A stretch of 64,000 bases of DNA from assembly GCA_010405405.1 (NCBI GenBank), contig MU004231.1, positions 4,431,204 to 4,495,203 on the forward strand, read 5' to 3'. Of the stretch, positions 50,464 to 63,149 are shown one piece after another. The first letter of the stretch is position 1. Each line of letters starts with the position of its first letter. This DNA comes from Microthyrium microscopicum (Eukaryota; Ascomycota; Dothideomycetes; Microthyriales; Microthyriaceae). Under the pieces are notes generated by a model that was not told the DNA's origin, searched no databases, and saw only the letters and a program-made list of their open reading frames with translations. The position numbers were made by a program, and so were the translations under genes.

Positions 50464-51526
50464 CTGCCTTTTGGTCTGTTAGCATGCTGTCACGCCGTTG
50501 GCTTGTCTTCAAATTAAGATACACGCCCATTAGCAGAGCATGTTGTGCCTCGAATGATTATAACTGTCCATGAATTGTCCTTGACTCGATACTGTGACCA
50601 GGTTCAATAGAACCCATTGATCTTGATGCCTCCCACTATCTCTACGAGCGGCAATTCCTTCATCTGTCAATACAAACAGCGACTTCATTTGAGCTGCAAC
50701 GGGTGATCTTGCTGACTCAGAGGTTCTGGATATCCCGCCTCTTTTTAATGAGGCCACGAGAGCATCAGAATCAATGCGATCCAACACGTCGCGACAAAGA
50801 TCTCGGCAGAGCGTACCAAACGTTGAAAATCAGGCATCACCAGGAAAGAGGGAGAGTTGAAGGTTACGGTCTCATCAGGTTTTATCTTGTTGTTGGGTTT
50901 GACGCGCGGAGCATTGCTTTGCAGGGATCCGATTATCATTATGGTAGCGCGCAGGCTGAGCCGATTGCCGCCGCGTCTATACCCTAGTGTGAGGTTAAAA
51001 AAACTTCCAACTACATACGGACGTAGTACGCTAGACAAACAACCACAAAGTGCATCCCATCGCTCAAAGGCCGATTCATCGTCTCTCCGCTCTTTCTCCT
51101 CGTTCTCCTCATCGTTTAGCGAAGGTTGCCAGTGATTCGACGCGTGGAGAAGCTGGAAACGTCAGTATCATCCTGCGAATATCAGCAATGCTTGGAGGAG
51201 CTCAGAAGTGGATCAAAGGCCAACCTGCCGACTGTTATAGCTTGCCACAATTGATGGGGCAATATTATTTCAGCAGTCATTGTTGACGAGAGTGACCACA
51301 AGATCAGTGGCCACAAGCCAGCTGCGTTCGCAAGACCAGTCTCAGCTACCTTTATACAATCAAGATTTCATTACTACACAAAGCGAGCTGTTCAACATCA
51401 CAAGTCTCTAATAAGCCCATAATACTACGCACTACAAGTACCGCCCTCGGTGACCCTTGAGAGAGGCATCGTAGCAAACGGCAACCGAGGGCGCACTTCC
51501 TATAGTAGTGAGCAGCTCTTGCTGGA
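50464..51526. other. Convergent intergenic region, 1.1 kb
   Basis: Lies between the 150-aa gene and the minus-strand coiled-coil gene. The small frames here lack consistent coding features. Confidence 0.5.
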
Positions 51527-52604
51527 TCACTTCAAGGCATCTTCCCGCATGAGAGCAATGAGTGACTCTCGTGCCGTGAGGGCTTCCTGCAAGAAGGCGA
51601 TATTTGCCAAACAGCGGTCCTTGAAGGCAAGAAGCTCCACGCACTTGTCACTCATAACATCGTGAACGTTAGACATTGTAGTGAAAGCCTGCTCCCATTC
51701 CTTCTGAGCAAGGAAAGAACTCTCCTTTTCCTGCTTCAGTTTTAGCTGCAACTCTGCGATTTCGTTCTTCAGTGCCTCAAGCCGTCCCTGGTAGGCTGCC
51801 TCCGCAGCGGAAATTGCCTTGTTGGTCGACTGGGTCGACTGGGCGTACTGTTGAGAGTTTGAGGCGACCAGATCTTGTAAGGTCTCCAGCAAGCTTTTGC
51901 CTCCCGTCGCGGATAAATCAAAGGACTGCAGACCGCCGGCCTTTAAGGTGGCGACTTCCGTAAGAAGGTCTTGGTTCTGAGCACTTGACTTTTGTAGATC
52001 CTCCTCAAGTTGTTTGATGCGCTCCATGGCGGCATTCAGCTTTACCGCATTAGCGACTGTATCTGGCAGTTGGAGTAGTAGCGAGTCTAAGTTATTCTCC
52101 TTGACTTGCAGCTGCCGAAGTTTGTTGTTGGTCTCTTCGTTTTGACGCTTGAATTCTGTTAGACGGTCAGCACTATCCAAAGTGTAGCAACTATATCAGT
52201 CTGGACTGAGATCGGTGCTTACCTTCTTGATCATCGTCGAAGAATAGGTCAAATGGCATTATCGACTTCAAAAACGGCTTGATGAAGTCGTGAAAACCGG
52301 GCGAGTTTGCGAAGTGTTTCTTGTAGGCTTTGGCAAAAGCCAGGACCTCCAGTTTGAAGTGATGAGCGTCCATAGCGTACTCGCCCTCGTTATCAACCAA
52401 TTTGGCGAATGATTGGAAGCCCGAGGGCTTTCCCGCTTTAGTATCGTAGAGAACTTGCTGCTCCTGAATCGAATCCTCAAGTTTTGACACAATGGATTCG
52501 TTTTGCTGCATCTTGTCGTGATAATCATCGGAAAGTTTGGTTGCAAGAGCATTGTAGCTAGTCGCCGCTCCGAAGTTACGACTGAACGCGGTTGTTGTAG
52601 TCAT
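51527..52604 (-). CDS. Orphan 336-aa coiled-coil protein
   Basis: Exons are 52604-52223 and 52155-51527. The donor is GTAAGC and the acceptor is CTAACAG, restoring DDDQE-EFKRQNEE in frame; other nearby AGs give the wrong frame. The N-terminal part (MTTTTAFSRNFGAATSYN) is followed by a helical region with FDDDQE acidic end; the second exon is nearly all coiled coil (KRQNEETNNKLRQLQ, LNAAMERIKQLEEDLQ, ALKNEIAELQLKLKQEKE) and ends with ALTARESLIALMREDALK. No known domain. It may be a structural or scaffold protein, but that is a guess. Confidence 0.7.
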
Positions 52605-53172
52605 GATGGGCTATACCGAGTGTGCGGAAAGAGAATGTACGACCGAGACGTTGGGTTTGAGGGAACTGAAGTTTGGCGGCCGGATGCTAAGCGCTGGTGA
52701 AGTGATGATGCTGAGTCTTCCAACATGCCTGCTGACGAGTCCCTTTACCATATCGTGCCTGCCGGGCAAAGTTGCTAAAGGTACTGTGGTGTTGGCGGTG
52801 ACTACCTACAAACTTCGCAGGAACACCTCAAGATCAAGACTAGAGGTGCCCAATTGACCGAAAAGGAACGAAGGCGCCTCAGATATCAATAGCTGGTAGT
52901 GTTGGAGTTATATTGGGTCAGTACTCCAGGTGAACTCGTAAACACTTCATGAAGCTCTTTCCGAATCAATATATTGCCCTGTTCCAAACAGTAAGACTTG
53001 CTCCTACCTTCATAGTCAGACCGACTTATCGTTTTCACCACCTTCATTATTGGGGCTGCTTCTTTAGCAAATCCCTTCTCTCCCATTATACCCCTTCCCT
53101 CTCACCAGACCGCTTCAGACCCATCTCTTTCCTTTCACCAGATTTACTCTCTCCATTCGGTTACTTCTTCAA
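52605..53172. promoter_or_regulatory. Divergent promoter region between two orphan genes
   Basis: The coiled-coil gene and the 576-aa gene are divergent, with 568 bases between start codons. The part before 53173 is C/T-rich (runs such as CCCTTCTCTCCC), typical of a fungal 5' leader. Confidence 0.5.
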
Positions 53173-54903
53173 ATGTCGAACAATCCTCCAAACGTAGGTG
53201 ATATCCCTATATCTGGCGGTGGCAATCAACCACGAAACTCCTTGAGTCGATCCAAATCATTACCAATGTCGTTGCCGCCGACAGATCTGCCTGTCCGATC
53301 AAGTAGTAAGCGACCGACAGTGACCTCGCCAACTTTTGACAAGCAAACTCCCGACAAGAAGCGCAAGAGCAATGAGGGAGGCCCGACTCGGCAAGAGATC
53401 CCGCAATTGCTTTTACAGGGCCCGACCAGCCCTGATCGCCCCGGTGTTCCTGCTATCAGCTCCATCGACGCAGTACTTAACCAGAATACCTATTCTCTTC
53501 GCGTTCCTGCGGCCTTTGCCCCTGGAGTTCCGACTACGGGAGCCACAGTTGGGTCACTTGGGGGTTCCTCCACACTAGATGCTCCTTCAACACCAATTCC
53601 TGGTCTTGCTGCCAGTACGTCTGTCTCTATGGATACTGACATGCCACTTGCTCCTTCTATTCCTGAAGCACAAATGAGCATCTCTCGCACTCGAGCGCAA
53701 TTCAAAGCGGAAACTGCAATGGCAAATCTTCGACGTATCTTTCTACCTGACCGAAGCGCAACCAGCAAAGAAAACAAAGTCATACTAGAAGAAGTCGCCA
53801 ATGTGAGCTCTTCGCCGAATATCTTGCCAAATGGACAGGACTTGCGGAGTAAGGCATTACTTGAACTGGAGGTATATCGACAGACACGTAGCGTGAGAGA
53901 ACGTGTCCGTGGAACTGGAGATTTCTTGTCATCGGCACATGCCTCCTCCAGTGACACCTCTTTCGTTACTCGTCAGCACTTTCCTCCCGCCGGTGGACTT
54001 TCCTCATCTGCCAGCGCTCAGAACCAGTATCATCAGCCACAATCAGATGCTTCCACTCGATTGATTGATTTGTTCGCTCCTACTCTAGCTACCACTTCGG
54101 CCACGTCTAATGTCGAATTCGATACAGGCGCAACTCCTTCCAACCGCTCCTTCTTGCAATCGCGAAACACTTTGCGATCGCCAGTGCGTCATTTATCTGT
54201 AGTCGTACCATCTCGTATACCAGCTCCAGATCCGAATTCACCGCTCACTCCTCGGACCCGTAAGTATTCCGTAGCAATCAACTCCTCCTTTACTGACATA
54301 ACTTCAGCATACGGATCTATGCGCGCGATTCAAGGCCTCGCAGCTTCCAAGCTTGGCATCCAATCTTCGGACGATCAAGACGTCGCTGCTCCCCCCGCTG
54401 ACCCCACTCCTCCTATCGTTCTGAATAATCCGGATACTCTGGCTGTTGTTGCTGCTTCTCCTGCTCGTTGGAAGAACCTGCCCGCAATGCCCACACCACC
54501 CATGAACTACCCTCTACCCGTTCGGTTCATCCTTGACGCATACACACTTGCTCTGGATAGAATGGCCATAACGCAAGGAAAGGCCAAAAAGACCAAAGGC
54601 GATTCATCTAGCACCATAGCACCTACTCAAATTCCCGCATGCGCCTTCAGTTACCTGAAGAAGACTAGTCAGCCTGGCTGGGAGACAGCCACTGCCGGTG
54701 AGGAATACATCACTCGGTGTGATTATTGTCGAGGAAATGGGAAGGACCCAAAAGCCAATGCTCTATGCGCGCAGCGATCAGGCAATCAATGGTTCGTTAG
54801 ACGTCACGAGAACAGCACTGGCTCGCCAACAGATGACAGCTACTATATAGGTGACGGAGTGAACAAGTATCCTCCTGCTCCTTCAGGTCTCGGCCGTAGA
54901 TAG
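53173..54903 (+). CDS. Orphan 576-aa disordered protein with C-terminal Cys cluster
   Basis: A single open frame starts at an ATG after a pyrimidine-rich leader. The protein is Ser/Pro/Thr/Ala-rich and looks disordered for about 450 residues, with a basic DKKRKSNEGG motif that could be a nuclear signal. The only compact part is the C-terminus: CAFSYLKKTSQPGWE, then RCDYCRGNGKDPKANALC, then GNQWFVRRHEN. Four cysteines (about 490, 516, 519, 532), including a C-x2-C pair, could bind zinc. I recognise no family. No introns are required. Its neighbours are also orphans. Confidence 0.72.
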   Translation: MSNNPPNVGDIPISGGGNQPRNSLSRSKSLPMSLPPTDLPVRSSSKRPTVTSPTFDKQTPDKKRKSNEGGPTRQEIPQLLLQGPTSPDRPGVPAISSIDAVLNQNTYSLRVPAAFAPGVPTTGATVGSLGGSSTLDAPSTPIPGLAASTSVSMDTDMPLAPSIPEAQMSISRTRAQFKAETAMANLRRIFLPDRSATSKENKVILEEVANVSSSPNILPNGQDLRSKALLELEVYRQTRSVRERVRGTGDFLSSAHASSSDTSFVTRQHFPPAGGLSSSASAQNQYHQPQSDASTRLIDLFAPTLATTSATSNVEFDTGATPSNRSFLQSRNTLRSPVRHLSVVVPSRIPAPDPNSPLTPRTRKYSVAINSSFTDITSAYGSMRAIQGLAASKLGIQSSDDQDVAAPPADPTPPIVLNNPDTLAVVAASPARWKNLPAMPTPPMNYPLPVRFILDAYTLALDRMAITQGKAKKTKGDSSSTIAPTQIPACAFSYLKKTSQPGWETATAGEEYITRCDYCRGNGKDPKANALCAQRSGNQWFVRRHENSTGSPTDDSYYIGDGVNKYPPAPSGLGRR

Positions 54904-57900
54904 AAGGTTGTCTCAACATTTGAGAAGCTTTTGTGGATTGTTGTTGTAGCATATCTGTTGGGGTAGTCAGCTTTGCTCTTGGGGGAGTAGTTGTCACCAT
55001 TACTTGCATCGTTCCCTCTGTAGGCTGTCAGTACTCCTGCCGTTTGGGGCAGTGTCTGTCACGTTAGTGTAACTTCTCTCAGAGAAGTCAAAAGTTTGTT
55101 GATTTCCTAAGTAATAGAGATCTTGTGTTCCAACGACATTTCCCAGTTGAAGCGAAAGCATTGTTCTCCCATCGGCTGCGATGTCCACCATAGCATCAAT
55201 AGGAAACGTCGGCATTCTGCAATTTTATGCTGTGGAGTTTGACTTCTGCTCGATAACCTTTCTTTGGGAAATACGATCAAACCTTATCTGCCATCAAAAA
55301 CGATTGCCATTATAGCAATCAATTCAGACCGCTTGTTTTGGTGCCTATCGAATGTGGCGAGAAGTCACGGTTCCAGGCTGAAAAGGCCGATTGCCGGTTC
55401 ACTGACGTTCCTTGGACAGATTGAAACCACAGAGCGTCGTATTTTACATTGTCGATGATGAAATGGGCCATCGAATGCGATGAGTAGTCTACCCATCTCA
55501 AATATTCTTTGTGACTCAGGATCTAGCCGCGAGGTAATGAGGCGTTCCTGGAGAGGTTTCCTCACCATAGAACCTGCCTGCTTGATCCTTGAATCAATCG
55601 AAATAGTGACTGAAGAGTGTGGATACGCAAGTAAAGAGGCAACATATTGAGTATCGCGTCTTTTGTTTTGCCACAATGCCTTGTACCTTCTGACTTTTGA
55701 GCTGGTAGCTCGAGATTCAATAGGCTCGAGGATGATGGCTAACAATATGGTATCTCTGCAGATCGAGAAATCTCAGACACCCACTCTGTTGCTGTGACCC
55801 GTCAAGAGCGAGGGTCGACTGACTTGGCTCATGTTCACAGCCAAGACGGTAGGACACGGCATCTGCCAGAATGCTGCTTGGATTATCCTGTCAGATAGCG
55901 GCGTTGTAGCCTAGACATTAACTTCTCATACATCAATGCCTGGAGTACGTGATTTTCTTGCCGTTACCCCTTGCACAGTAATGCACGACCTTGGAACAAG
56001 ACTTCCTTGGTGTATTCTGTCGTTTTTCCTGCCAATGGAAACAAGATGCTGCGAACTCAGTATGGTAAGCTCGTGTCCCCCGATAGTGTCGAGCATGATG
56101 CTTCTTCCTCTATCCTTGCATCGCAACGCAATCTGCCGGCATCATGGCCCGTCAGTGATGTTTGTCGGCAGAGCCAAGCGCCGTCTCGTCAAAGCGGACT
56201 TGTCACATCCTGAACATGCGGTGCATTTGTCAAAATTCTACATATATCGACACATTATTCATGCCCATTGCCCTTCTTTCCGCTACCTTCACATCGACCT
56301 AATAATGCAAATTCCTCAGGCAGTTTCCGCTAGCCCCCAATTGGCAGAACGGCTGCTGGCCCCGATACGACATAGTCCTGCAGTACAATGGCGGGCTTTG
56401 CCGGTCCGCTGCCTGGCTCTTTCGTACATCTAGACACTAGCTGTCTATTCTCATTACACTAGCGCATCATGCGAATCTTGAAGTGGTGTGGAGGGTCGTT
56501 CCTGCTGCAAAGCAAGTCTTCAATAGCCTCAGCGACTACAGTCAACAATTTGGTTTTCTCGAATTAGCCAATGTTCCTTCTAGATGGCGTCGCGCGCCAT
56601 CATCATGCAAGGAGTTACCCAGATTGGACTGTTGCTACCAGACAAAAACTAGAAACTTGTTAAGTTGCATGAGACAGTGAGCGCAAGCTTGCGCTACCGG
56701 GTGCATACATGCTGGGAGCTCTGTAGCCTTCGCATATAGCTTGTTTTCGGGGACAAGAAAAGCATGATCCTTTGAAGCTGGCGTTTCATTGATACTGACG
56801 TTCCTCCATTGTTGCGGCGGGCCAATGTAGAAAGTAAGCTGTGATGGTGCCCTGCTTTGTAGAAGAGATATCCGCAGCAGCTTATTTAACTTTCGCGTCC
56901 CACTTTGCAGATGGTTATGTAAGGCAAGGGCGACCAGCAGATATCAATCACTGGCATTGAGTCACGAACGAGGACTTGCCATTCCAGTTGCTTCATTGCA
57001 ATACTGCCTACCAGTACTGACTAACATAATTGGATGCAAATGACTCAACTAGGGGCATTTTAATATAAAGCAGTCATTGGCAAGACGGTATTGTTCAGGC
57101 CACCCCGTTCGACTAATGTGCCTTGACGATATCTGCCAAAACTGAATATGTCAGTCCTCCCAGGACAAATGCAGTGACCGCTCAAGCAGAAGCGATGGAC
57201 AGGAGAGAACAAGATCTATCCCCGAGATGTAGCTCATGTGACAATGTTAGCTGACGGGGTTGCGACTGTGAATGCGGTCGTGCTTCCATTCAGGATGCGC
57301 ATATGACCACATAATCCGGTCATCAAAGTTATCTTCAGCCCGATTCAGCACTATGTTACTCCACCGCCTTGGGATGTATGTTGCCAATTGCTCAGCTCTC
57401 AAGCACTGGTGACTACTCCGCATGTTACTTCGGTTGCAAGACAGCCCACGTTCGAGCGGCACCGCGGGCGGCCGCCATAAATGATAGAAAGGAGTACACT
57501 GCAAAGGCTTTTTACCTAACACAGCCGTATTGAATAGTTTGATGATCTTCTTGTCATACCTGCTGCTACTACAACGCACGATGGGGTGACTTGGGTATCG
57601 GTAGAAGGGTGTATTCCACTTGACTAGGTCTGTACATACAGCCCTGGAAGTAGTCGAGTACTTGAACAGCTGCAAGCTTTATTTTTGCCCGCTATAATCT
57701 ACTAGTAGAGCCGCTAAGCGCACCTCAAATCGCAAGTCAATGGTCGTTTATGTGTCGGACACTATGAGGCGAGAAAGTACGGAAAGTATTTTCAACGAGG
57801 GCCATGAGGCCATGGAATATCGCTTGATATTTCCTATTACTTCTCCGTGGCACTACTCTTGCTTAGAGAAGAGCATTCCTACCTTCCGCAACATAATGAT

Positions 57901-59684
57901 TTGCAATACACAGCAGCGACAAAACGTGCCTTTCATCCCCCTTGGTCGCTCCATCCCATCATGTTCCTCCTGCAGAGCTTCCTTTCTCAAGTACAAGAGT
58001 CCATCAGGAATATCGAAATAGAGGCGTCTCCAAAAAAACAGCTGATACATAGTGTCATCCTGTAGGTATATGATGATCTGACTGAAATGACGTTATCAAT
58101 GCTGCTATATACTAGAAAACGACGTTCATGCTAGCAAACGCACGGTCTTCCGGTTGGAATGAGGTTATCACAGCAACAGCAGCGGTATCCCTTTCAACTG
58201 TCAAATATGAACCGGCACATGATGTCCAACTGACTTTGAGTTCCAATATGCGCCGTTTACTGAAACCTAAGCATGCTATAGGTGTTTTTGGGAGCTGACT
58301 TATGTCACAGATAATGGGCCCTGCATCCTTCGCCAGAAGTTGACATGAGCTGAGTTTAGGATGCCGCCTCTATTTCGGCCAAGCAAAGTAGAAAGCACGT
58401 GTAGGCAACATCGCACTACATCAACGATGTTCCAGTTAGTTCCTCGCGAAACGAGCACTGTGGTGGATAAAAGTACACCTGGAAGTCAAGAACGCTATTT
58501 AGTAACGTGGAATCTGTAGTGGACATGTAGGAAGCCGAAGATGACACCGTACATGTAGCAAGCGCGGAGGATGAATTTGAAAGTGTGACTTGAGTCAATC
58601 TAACTTTCACCGCGAGACGTCGTATTGACGGAAGGCTAGATTGGAGCCCAAGGAATAAGAACTGAAACCATGCCGGGTACATGGCCATTACAACAGTCGG
58701 CAGTTTCTAGATACAGCGACTATATCAGCGTAAGAATTTCACAGAGGCCGCGGTGGTGGGCCAGTACGACGGGCAGAAGTATTTGCAGGCAGGAGCGACA
58801 GAAGAGATTCCCTTCCTTTTATCAAAAGCTTTTACCTGTTCACGTCCCCCGCCCTTGAAGCCAGGAATAAAGATAACATCAGACTCAGCAAAACAAATCA
58901 TAAATGCTGATAGCCAGTGACTGAGACTCGCAAATCAGAGCTCTATTTTTTACTTACAATGTATGAACTCCTTTTTCACCAAGTGTATGAACCTTCGACA
59001 TTGTAGAGCTGCTCCATTCAAGAACAGTAGGCAGGTTTCTTGGCTATTCCGATGTAGGGGATCGAGAGCTAACCGTGACGCAACAGCTTGAACGTACAAA
59101 GATCCTTATGCATTTAGGGATTGGTCGTCTAGTGATACCCACGTGCGATGTGCATTCAAGAGCGTTAGTCTAGGGAAAGTAAGGCGTTGAGAAAGAAAAC
59201 AACTTGGGGTCAAAGACCTAACGGAGAACCGCGGCTGCGAGCCGCGTAAGACATGATAGACTTTCTGTTGTGTCTAGTCCAAAGGATACATGGTGAGGGT
59301 TTCCTCGTTAGCAAACGGCAGTAGTCCTACCATCACTGGCTCGAAAGTCCATCAGTACGTTGGTATGTCCTAGTGGCGAGTCCACTACGTAGCTAACTAC
59401 TTAGTCAGATAAGGTCGTGGACTTTTGCGGGACAGGGGTATCGTCATGGCTGCCATGCTTTGCTTGTAGATACAGATATTCCGTGGTCAGATTGAACAGC
59501 GCCATTATTGCGAACGACTACGATGGTACACGACCAAACAATGGCTGTTCCCGGATAGTGAGTGAATATCCACTACAGGCGATCGACGGCATCTTACCAA
59601 ACCTGGACACATTCCACATCTTTGGCGCGTTGTGTACATCTGTTTATTGCGAAACACTCGATCAATGGTTCCCCCAGCTTCGTA

Positions 59685-59921
59685 CACTGGTTTGCGAAAT
59701 GTGGTGATCTCTGACCCTCCCCCCTAGTGTCTCCAAACATGTGAATTTTGCAGAATCTAACCAATCAGGCTTTGTATAGAGAGACGGAATCTAAACATTG
59801 GGACCTAGGCCAGAGCCTTTACCACAAAGTAATGAGCTGTTCTTGATATGATTGGTTGTATTCTGCAAAAATAAGCCTATTCGGGAGGGGGTCAGAGTTC
59901 ACCACATTTCGCAAACCAGTG
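59685..59921. mobile_element. TA-flanked foldback element (MITE-like, Tc1/mariner-type)
   Basis: The ends are inverted copies: CACTGGTTTGCGAAATGTGG at 59685 and its reverse complement CCACATTTCGCAAACCAGTG ending at 59921, with few mismatches over about 40 bases (GA-T/A-CTCTGACCC follows). Weaker pairing continues inward (TTTTGCAGAATCTAACCAATCA against TGATTGGTTGTATTCTGCAAAA). TA lies directly outside both ends (59683-59684 and 59922-59923), the target duplication of Tc1/mariner/pogo elements. It has no ORF of its own, so it is non-autonomous. Confidence 0.8.
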
Positions 59922-62900
59922 TACCATTGAGTGGGGGGGTGAACTTTAGTCAGATGTAAGAACCCGCCTTCCTAGAGGATGTGGCGGCCTACGAAGAAAA
60001 ACTCTAGGCTAAGGGATTAACTATCTTGAAGGGGTAATTTGCAGCCATTAAGAGAGGTTGTGCATTACTTCATAGCAGTGGCACCTCTCTTGGGGGTGGC
60101 TAGTCTTTTAACGCGTGATTATTCTGGCAATCCAAAGGACTAAATCTCCCAATCCAAACTCTACGGTCACATGCCAGCTAACATGAGTGACTCACGAGAC
60201 AATGACCTCGGAAATTCTAAAGAGACTTCTCTCGGCCGGGGGTGCGTGTTAGCCACGAATAGTTAAGCAAGATGGCCTATGTTGCGCGAGCAAGCCTCCA
60301 GTGAGTATCTCAAGTGGCCAACGCGTTTGCGAGATAGAAGCTGATGGGGATGAGAGAAGAGTTTTGACAAGAGCACCTGGCAAAGACAGCCTACGCTGCT
60401 GATACTGTAGACAAAGCTCAAATTGGACGATACTTCCCTACCACGTCGCAATTTGCTGGGAGGACTTCTTGCAAAGAGGATATTTCAACATTCGGAAGAA
60501 GGGTAAGTGGTTTGAGTTCGGAAATCATTCCATTCTTCCATTCTACTGTACCTGGTGGAATAGCTATCCGGAACAAACCTCGCACTGCTGTTCTAGATAC
60601 TCTTGAGGATCTGCTCGGGCTCTGTAGGTCGATATAAGTTCAGATCAAAGATGAGATGGGCACAAAACACTGGCATATCCAAAGCCAAACACACTCAAAA
60701 GATAGCGCCTAGTAATATACCCATTTTCAGAGCAGCAGGTGGAACTGCACACGCAGGACAATAACTTTGGAGCCGAATAGATAAGATGCCGGCAGAAAGT
60801 TCTTCGCAAATGACAAGAGCATGGACCCAAGAACACAGTCGACAACGCCTCCATGAGTTCTGATCACTCATTCCCACTGCGAACCAAACAGAAGGAGTGC
60901 AATGCCCAATGATGCGTATAAGGCGATTTGAACTGCGGAAACCTGACAAGTCTATAGGTGCCAGGGAGATTAGCTTTAGAGAGCAAGATATCGTGCGTAT
61001 CATCAATGCAGTTCAGAGCCAGGTCCAATGCAAAGTGAGGCAGCATATCCAGCCGTACTTAAGCAGCACTCCGCTGCTATCACATTATGGAAAAAGGTGC
61101 CCATGGCCATCGCAGGGGCACCATACAAAGGTAAGAATAGATTGAACTAGCGGGTGCGGTATCTAATCATTCTCCAACGGGCAATCGACTTACGAGAAAG
61201 ACGCCACAGTATGAGACGATACAACGTTAGTGCTTATGTGAAATGCACTTGACTTCGTCCCATGAAGGATTAACGCCCGACCCTGAGCACGGTAGGCCAA
61301 TGGCATATCAATGAACGGCCCAACTACATAACGCGGCAGATGAAATAGGTGTTGTTTATGAGCAAGCACCACTCGTGTAAACCACAAGCATCCAAAAAAA
61401 CCATCTCGAGGCTAATGGTGGACGAGCAAGACTGACACACATATACGCAATGTATGAACCAATAACACTCAGAGCACAAGAAAGAGCAGGAGTATTCGTG
61501 CCCGGAGTCCGAGTGCCAGCCCAAGCGAGCAGGGAGGGAAAGGAATAGAATCATGTATCTCATTGCTCGCAAGGAGGCTCGTTTTAGCGTATGTGCCAGA
61601 AGAGATACATCAGTGGCCCGTCCCTTTTTTTTTCGAAATGCGTCCACAAGGAAAGCGAACATGTTGGCATTGCAGGATCATCCAAGTTCACCGTCGGTGA
61701 AACCAATCAGACATGAATAGTAGCTAGAATCCAAGGCCGTGACTAAATAAATGGCTATAAATCAACCAGTGCCGTTGATTGATCACCAAGGACTAGTTAC
61801 TGCTGATCTAGCAAGAGCTCATATAGCAGATCCTCGTACATCAAACATTCCAGACTGGTGAAACCTTGGCAAGCAATAAGCTTGAAGGCAATCGCTCGCT
61901 CTTTTCATGGCTTGGCGCCAGAGCAGCAAACCGTAGAATGAAAAACGATTCATGTCAATCGACAATGAAAGGCACAAGCGAGGCAGAAACAGTAAACAGG
62001 GAGTGACAACAAGAAGCCGGTGATGGCATTGACGAAATCTTGACACACAGGTGCTGGAATAAGTCCGGAGCGCAGGTTGAAGAACAGCATGTCAAGCATA
62101 CCAAGTCAAGAGCCAGAGAGCCAATGTTCATTCATGGACGATCGCGCAAGTCGACAAATGGATTGACCAGTGACCCGTCCAAAAAGAGCAAAGACGAACA
62201 GAATTCATGATTGGTGCGAGACGGCGAAGAGGATCCATAGTGCAATAGAAGGCGAACATCGCCGAAAATAGGCGGTATGACATCGCAAATGGCCGAGGAC
62301 ATGTACTACATTTTGGCATATGCGGCGAGAGAGATGCTGTGAACACATTGAGAGATTGTAAGGAGCGGCATCAAGGGGGTGTTAGAAATGGAGTTCGTAA
62401 CCGGCGTGATTTGTAAGAACTTAGTACTATCTACGAAGGTCGGGTATACAGTGACGCCGTATGAGAAGGCTGTTTGTTGACACAAGACAATATTATGCAG
62501 AAGTAAAAAAGAAAATAGCCCGATTCGTAGAAGGTTCACATGAATGTCTAGCTGATAGCTGGTTGCTGGTTGATCAAAGATCATTCAGGGGATCAAGATT
62601 TCGATGTTTTGCACAAGGTTTGGCAATCGAACTCCGCCACAAGGAGGTGGCGGAATCAAAGATGGCTGCGCGCTGCGCTTCAGGCTTCAGCTTCAGCCTT
62701 CCGACCGAACCCAAGAATACGTTCAGGGACGGGCCCAGCTACCTACAGAGCAGACCAAAATCTATCGCGCGGACTGCAAACGGCTGTCTCCTGATCCAAA
62801 GGATACCTATTTCCTTAAATCGAATCTGACACCAGCCGCATCTCATGAAACTTTCCGATGTCTGGCCAAGAGGCGTCTAGCACTCAGAGAGCCTAGTTTA

Positions 62901-63149
62901 TTCCTGCGAGAGCCAAAACCTACCTTCACGATATTGTGTCCCGGTTTTCAACCTCCATATATTGCGTATAAGGCGAACAAAAGAGCAACGTGTAGCCCAT
63001 TTGCTCATACTGAAGTATACGCCTGTCGGACGGTGCCATACATGAATAATGTTCTCTACTGGCGTGAGAGTAGGCATATATGTCGGTAGCCAAGGACAAG
63101 ATTCATATAGTGGCAAGTTCGATACTGTCCAATGGTCCTTCGAAATCTA

